A stretch of 64,000 nt of DNA. It comes from Acidimicrobiia bacterium. Its GTDB lineage: Bacteria > Actinomycetota > Acidimicrobiia > Acidimicrobiales > MedAcidi-G1. Location of the stretch: assembly GCA_012959995.1 (NCBI GenBank), contig DUCC01000022.1:1-64000 (forward strand), in the 5' to 3' direction. The notes below the pieces were generated by a model. It searched no databases. It was not told where the DNA came from and was given only the letters and a program-made list of their open reading frames with translations. This document shows positions 61,124 to 64,000 of the stretch, piece after piece. The translations under genes and the position numbers were made by a program. Numbering within the stretch: position 1 is the stretch's first letter; each line of letters starts with the position of its first letter.

Positions 61124-61270
61124 AGTCAAAGAAAAAGCTTTATTGCCGTTTAGGGGCTTCTTGCAGGAAATCCTAGAGGGTTTTCCCTTTTGTCGCACTT
61201 CTGTATCTTTTTAAGACACATCCACCCATCGGTAGCAAATATGGCTTTGCTCGTGGCATCATTCTTAGCG

Positions 61271-62188
61271 ATGGACCTTCGCCAACTCACTCACCTTCTT
61301 GCCGTAGCAGACCACCAAAGCTTTTCGGGGGCTGCCCGCTCTTTACATACTGTGCAGTCCAACGTGTCAACCCATGTCGCTCGTCTTGAAGCTGAGCTAG
61401 AAACTGTGCTCATCGACCGCCGTACTATGTCGCCTACGGCAGAAGGTCACGCCGTCATTGAACGCGCTCAGCGTATTCGTAACGAACTTCAAGCCATAAC
61501 CGATGACATCGCTTCCATGCGTAGCGAGGTCGCTGGCTTGGTGCGTATCGGCTGCATCGGGACCACCGCTCGTTGGCTGGCTAACCCACTTTTGCAGCGA
61601 CTCAACGATCTCTACCCAGCGTTGCGGCCCATGTTGGTTGATGCCACCACCACCTCGCTTCTCTCTCGCATTTCTAACGGTGAACTAGATATGGCTGTGG
61701 TGAACACCCCGGTGGTTGGTGCCGGCTTATCTACGTTGAACCTTTTCGAAGAGGAGCGGGTGATCATTGCGCCTCGTGATCATCCGTGGGCCAACCGAAA
61801 AACCATCACCATTCGTGAACTCGCTGACTACCCCATCATGCTTACCCCTGCGGGCACGACCTTTCGCGATGCCGTAGATAAAGAACTCGCTTCTATCGGG
61901 ATTCACCTTGAACCTTCTGCAGAAGTTGACGGTCTACGGCTGCTGGCTTCCTTAGCCCTCCAAGGCCATGCCCCGGCCTTGTTGCCGGCCAGTGCAGCTT
62001 TTGACCATCCCGACGACAACTGGGTGCTCATTCGTATCGATGGGCTTACCCGGCGATCGGTGGGCTTAACTTTTAACCAACGCACTACCCCGTCTACTCC
62101 GGTTCGTTCCACCATTGAGGTGTTGTCCGGCGTGGTGAGCGACATTGCTCCTTTGCAGCCGGGGGTTTACTTGGCCTTTGATCACTGA
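61271..62188 (+). CDS. LysR-family transcriptional regulator
   Basis: 305 residues: winged helix MDLRQLTHLLAVADHQSFSGAARSLHTVQSNVSTHVARLE at the N-terminus (first part cited), then a periplasmic-binding-like effector domain (LVRIGCIGTTARWLANPLL). ATG 61271 fits the family start. It is 71 bp before a carboxyltransferase gene in the same direction, which it might control; the effector is unknown. Confidence 0.9.
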   Translation: MDLRQLTHLLAVADHQSFSGAARSLHTVQSNVSTHVARLEAELETVLIDRRTMSPTAEGHAVIERAQRIRNELQAITDDIASMRSEVAGLVRIGCIGTTARWLANPLLQRLNDLYPALRPMLVDATTTSLLSRISNGELDMAVVNTPVVGAGLSTLNLFEEERVIIAPRDHPWANRKTITIRELADYPIMLTPAGTTFRDAVDKELASIGIHLEPSAEVDGLRLLASLALQGHAPALLPASAAFDHPDDNWVLIRIDGLTRRSVGLTFNQRTTPSTPVRSTIEVLSGVVSDIAPLQPGVYLAFDH

Positions 62189-62259
62189 TCATTGTCCGAG
62201 CGGTCTAAGGTACCGTTGTCCCCTAATCCCTTACTTACTCCTGAGAGATCGCCCTAAAC

Positions 62260-63624
62260 GTGTCCCAAGTTTCTTCTTCACCTGCTGCTTCGCTGGCTTT
62301 GCGGTCTGGTACTGGCGGGAACGTGTCTTTTGGCGTGGCTTCCCTTGATGGTCGGCGTGTGGTCCGTGTTGAGGTAGGCGGAGAAAATCTTGGTGCGTTG
62401 CTTCCTGTTGATGGGGAAAATCTCGCCGAGGCGGCCCGTATGGCTCGGCGTCAGTCGCTTCCTTTGGTTTGCCATTTGAGTTCCAGTGGCGCCGATGTAG
62501 CCCACGGGGTGGCTGGCATTCATGGCTGGGGCACCGCCGCTCGTGAGTTTGTGCAGTGCTCTGGGGTGGTTCCACTTATTTTTTGTGTCACTGGCCCGGC
62601 GGTTTCTGGTCCGGCTCTTTTGTTGGGTCTTGCTGACCTGGTCATCATGGTTGACGATGCTTACGCCTTTATTAGTGGCCCCAATATGGTGCGCCAATAC
62701 ACTGGCGAAGACCTCACCGCAGAAAGGTTGGGAGGCGCTTCGCAGCACGCGAGAATCTCTGGTGTTGCTCATTTCACCGCGCCTGACCGAGAGGCCGCTG
62801 ATGAGTTGCTTGCTGAGTTGTTAACTTTTTTGCCCGACAGTTTGCATGACCTTCCCCCTCGGTGGCCTTGTTCTGACCCGTTGGACCGTTTGGTTCCAGA
62901 AGTGGCCGAGCTCATTCCTGATTCGCCAACCGGCAGTTACGACGTGCGGCACGTCATCGAAAGCTTGGTTGACCATGGCCATTATTTAGAACCGCGCGCT
63001 GCTTTTGCTACCAACTTGGTGACTGCTTTCGCTTGTTTGGGGGGTCAGTCGGTGGGCATTGTGGCTAACCAACCGCAATCGGTTGCGGGTACTCTTGATA
63101 TTCCTGCGTCGCAAAAAGGCGGAAGGTTCGTGGCTTTTTGCGATGCTTTCAATTTGCCGCTCGTTACTTTGGTAGATACGTCTGGGTTCTACCCCGGCAA
63201 AGATTTAGAGTGGCGAGGGATGATCCGCTACGGCGCCCAAATGGCCTTTGCTTACGCTCGGGCCACCGTGCCTCGGGTGTGCGTGACCTTACGCAAGTCT
63301 TATGGCGGTGCTTACATTGTGATGGATTCTCGTTACATGGGTAACGATTTAATGTTGGCTTGGCCTACTGCGGAGATTGCGGTCATGGGGGCCAAGGGGG
63401 CGGTAGAGATTTTACATCGCCAGGCTGACGAAGATGAGCGGGTGGCTTTGGTGGCGGCTTACGAGGAACGTTTGTTGAACCCTTATATCGCAGCGGAACG
63501 AGGGACGGTTGATCGGGTCATCGACCCCTCAGAGACTCGTAAAGAACTTACTAATGCTTTGATGCTGTTGAGTGGTAAACGTGAGCGTCTTCCTCGGCGG
63601 CGCCACGACAACACCCCGCTTTAA
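62260..63624 (+). CDS. Acyl-CoA carboxylase carboxyltransferase-like subunit
   Basis: 454 residues with two crotonase-fold halves. FCVTGPAVSGPALLLGLADL and FISGPNMVRQYTGE lie in the N half; PASQKGGRFVAFCDAFN, LVDTSGFYPGKDLEWRGMIR, RKSYGGAYIVMDSR and WPTAEIAVMGAKGAVEI in the C half match the AccD/PccB family. Slightly shorter than typical 510-530-residue beta chains. The acyl-CoA (acetyl, propionyl) is undetermined. No biotin carboxylase is nearby. Confidence 0.88.
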   Translation: MSQVSSSPAASLALRSGTGGNVSFGVASLDGRRVVRVEVGGENLGALLPVDGENLAEAARMARRQSLPLVCHLSSSGADVAHGVAGIHGWGTAAREFVQCSGVVPLIFCVTGPAVSGPALLLGLADLVIMVDDAYAFISGPNMVRQYTGEDLTAERLGGASQHARISGVAHFTAPDREAADELLAELLTFLPDSLHDLPPRWPCSDPLDRLVPEVAELIPDSPTGSYDVRHVIESLVDHGHYLEPRAAFATNLVTAFACLGGQSVGIVANQPQSVAGTLDIPASQKGGRFVAFCDAFNLPLVTLVDTSGFYPGKDLEWRGMIRYGAQMAFAYARATVPRVCVTLRKSYGGAYIVMDSRYMGNDLMLAWPTAEIAVMGAKGAVEILHRQADEDERVALVAAYEERLLNPYIAAERGTVDRVIDPSETRKELTNALMLLSGKRERLPRRRHDNTPL

Positions 63625-63747
63625 CCGTCTTCACCGCATAAATATAAATTTCGCCTTTTTTCGCGTCTTTCATGCCGCTAAGCAGCGCAGAACCCCGTAA
63701 AGTCAGAAAGTAACGAATTTTGACCGTATAAGCGAAGAAAGGCCCCT

Positions 63748-64000
63748 GTGTCCGAAAGCATCAGCATCACAGATAACCGCACCGGCCAAACCGTCGAAAT
63801 CCCCATTGAAAATGGTGGCGTTGACGCCAAGGCCTGGGGCAGTCTCTTGCCGGGCGTTTGGTTTACCGACCCATCGTTTGGTGTTACCGCTGGTGCCGTG
63901 AGTTCCATCACCGACCTTGACGGCGGGGCCGGCATTTTGCGCTACCGCGGCTACCCCATTGAGCAAGTGGCTCCGACTTTAAGTTTCTTGCAGGTTTGCT
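63748..64000 (+). CDS. gltA: Citrate synthase, N-terminal part (runs off the window)
   Basis: 84 codons from GTG 63748 (after AAGG). The sequence WFTDPSFGVTAGAVSSITDL and GGAGILRYRGYPIEQVA is the standard N-terminus of type II citrate synthase, which condenses oxaloacetate and acetyl-CoA at TCA cycle entry. The active site lies beyond the window. Confidence 0.9.
   Translation, partial: MSESISITDNRTGQTVEIPIENGGVDAKAWGSLLPGVWFTDPSFGVTAGAVSSITDLDGGAGILRYRGYPIEQVAPTLSFLQVC

Overview
The window looks like chromosome of an actinobacterium, most likely an uncultured, marine-type Acidimicrobiia. This is an inference from gene content and style: a PII protein with Tyr51, an actinobacterial-type adenosine deaminase (NTDN motif), a GT81 glucosyl-3-phosphoglycerate synthase-like enzyme, a 3Fe-4S ferredoxin with its FAD reductase, many GTG/TTG starts, dense ATGA-type gene overlaps and signs of leaderless transcripts. 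The code is the standard one, with TGA a common stop codon. No phage, transposase, CRISPR array or rRNA is visible.

Layout. 1-5.4 kb: amino-acid ABC transporter, PhyH dioxygenase, adenosine deaminase and a two-subunit aconitase X. 5.4-9.3 kb: a peroxidase-related AhpD-like gene interrupted by TGA, a two-subunit ADP-forming acyl-CoA synthetase and a YcaQ-type protein. 9.3-18.2 kb: crotonases, PfkB kinase, M1 aminopeptidase, thioredoxin, ferredoxin with reductase, alcohol dehydrogenase. 18.2-23.8 kb: RraA, two ArsC-family genes each interrupted by TGA, PII, a GntR regulator, asparaginase, RsgA, and the GT81 transferase. 24.0-26.5 kb: an AT-richer block of secreted proteins beside tRNA-Ala(CGC). 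26.5-35 kb: molybdenum cofactor genes, PlsY, UppP, TldD/PmbA. 35-40.6 kb: Dxs, Nfu-like protein, ferrochelatase. 40.7-47.2 kb: a type IIA topoisomerase pair, a RecB-like nuclease, ParA. 47-54 kb: envelope and transport genes, Map. 54-58.2 kb: leuB-ilvE-cimA behind a transcription attenuator, with a MIP channel. 58.2-64 kb: GreA, a hydrolase, an actin-like membrane protein, LysR, a carboxyltransferase and the start of citrate synthase.

The most notable result is three genes whose reading frame crosses a TGA exactly where their family has its redox-active cysteine: AhpD-like (CHYU) at 5672-5674, ArsC-like (NPHU) at 19031-19033 and ArsC (NPGU) at 21245-21247. Just downstream of the first two TGAs lie perfect or near-perfect hairpins with apical loops GGTCT and GGTC, very like the Escherichia coli fdhF SECIS loop. 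I read these as selenoproteins that simple ORF calling would split or truncate. The second notable result is an amino-acid attenuator upstream of leuB: an 11-residue leader peptide with a Val-Ile-Ile-Ile-Leu run, apparently on a leaderless transcript, then a pause hairpin and a strong intrinsic terminator.
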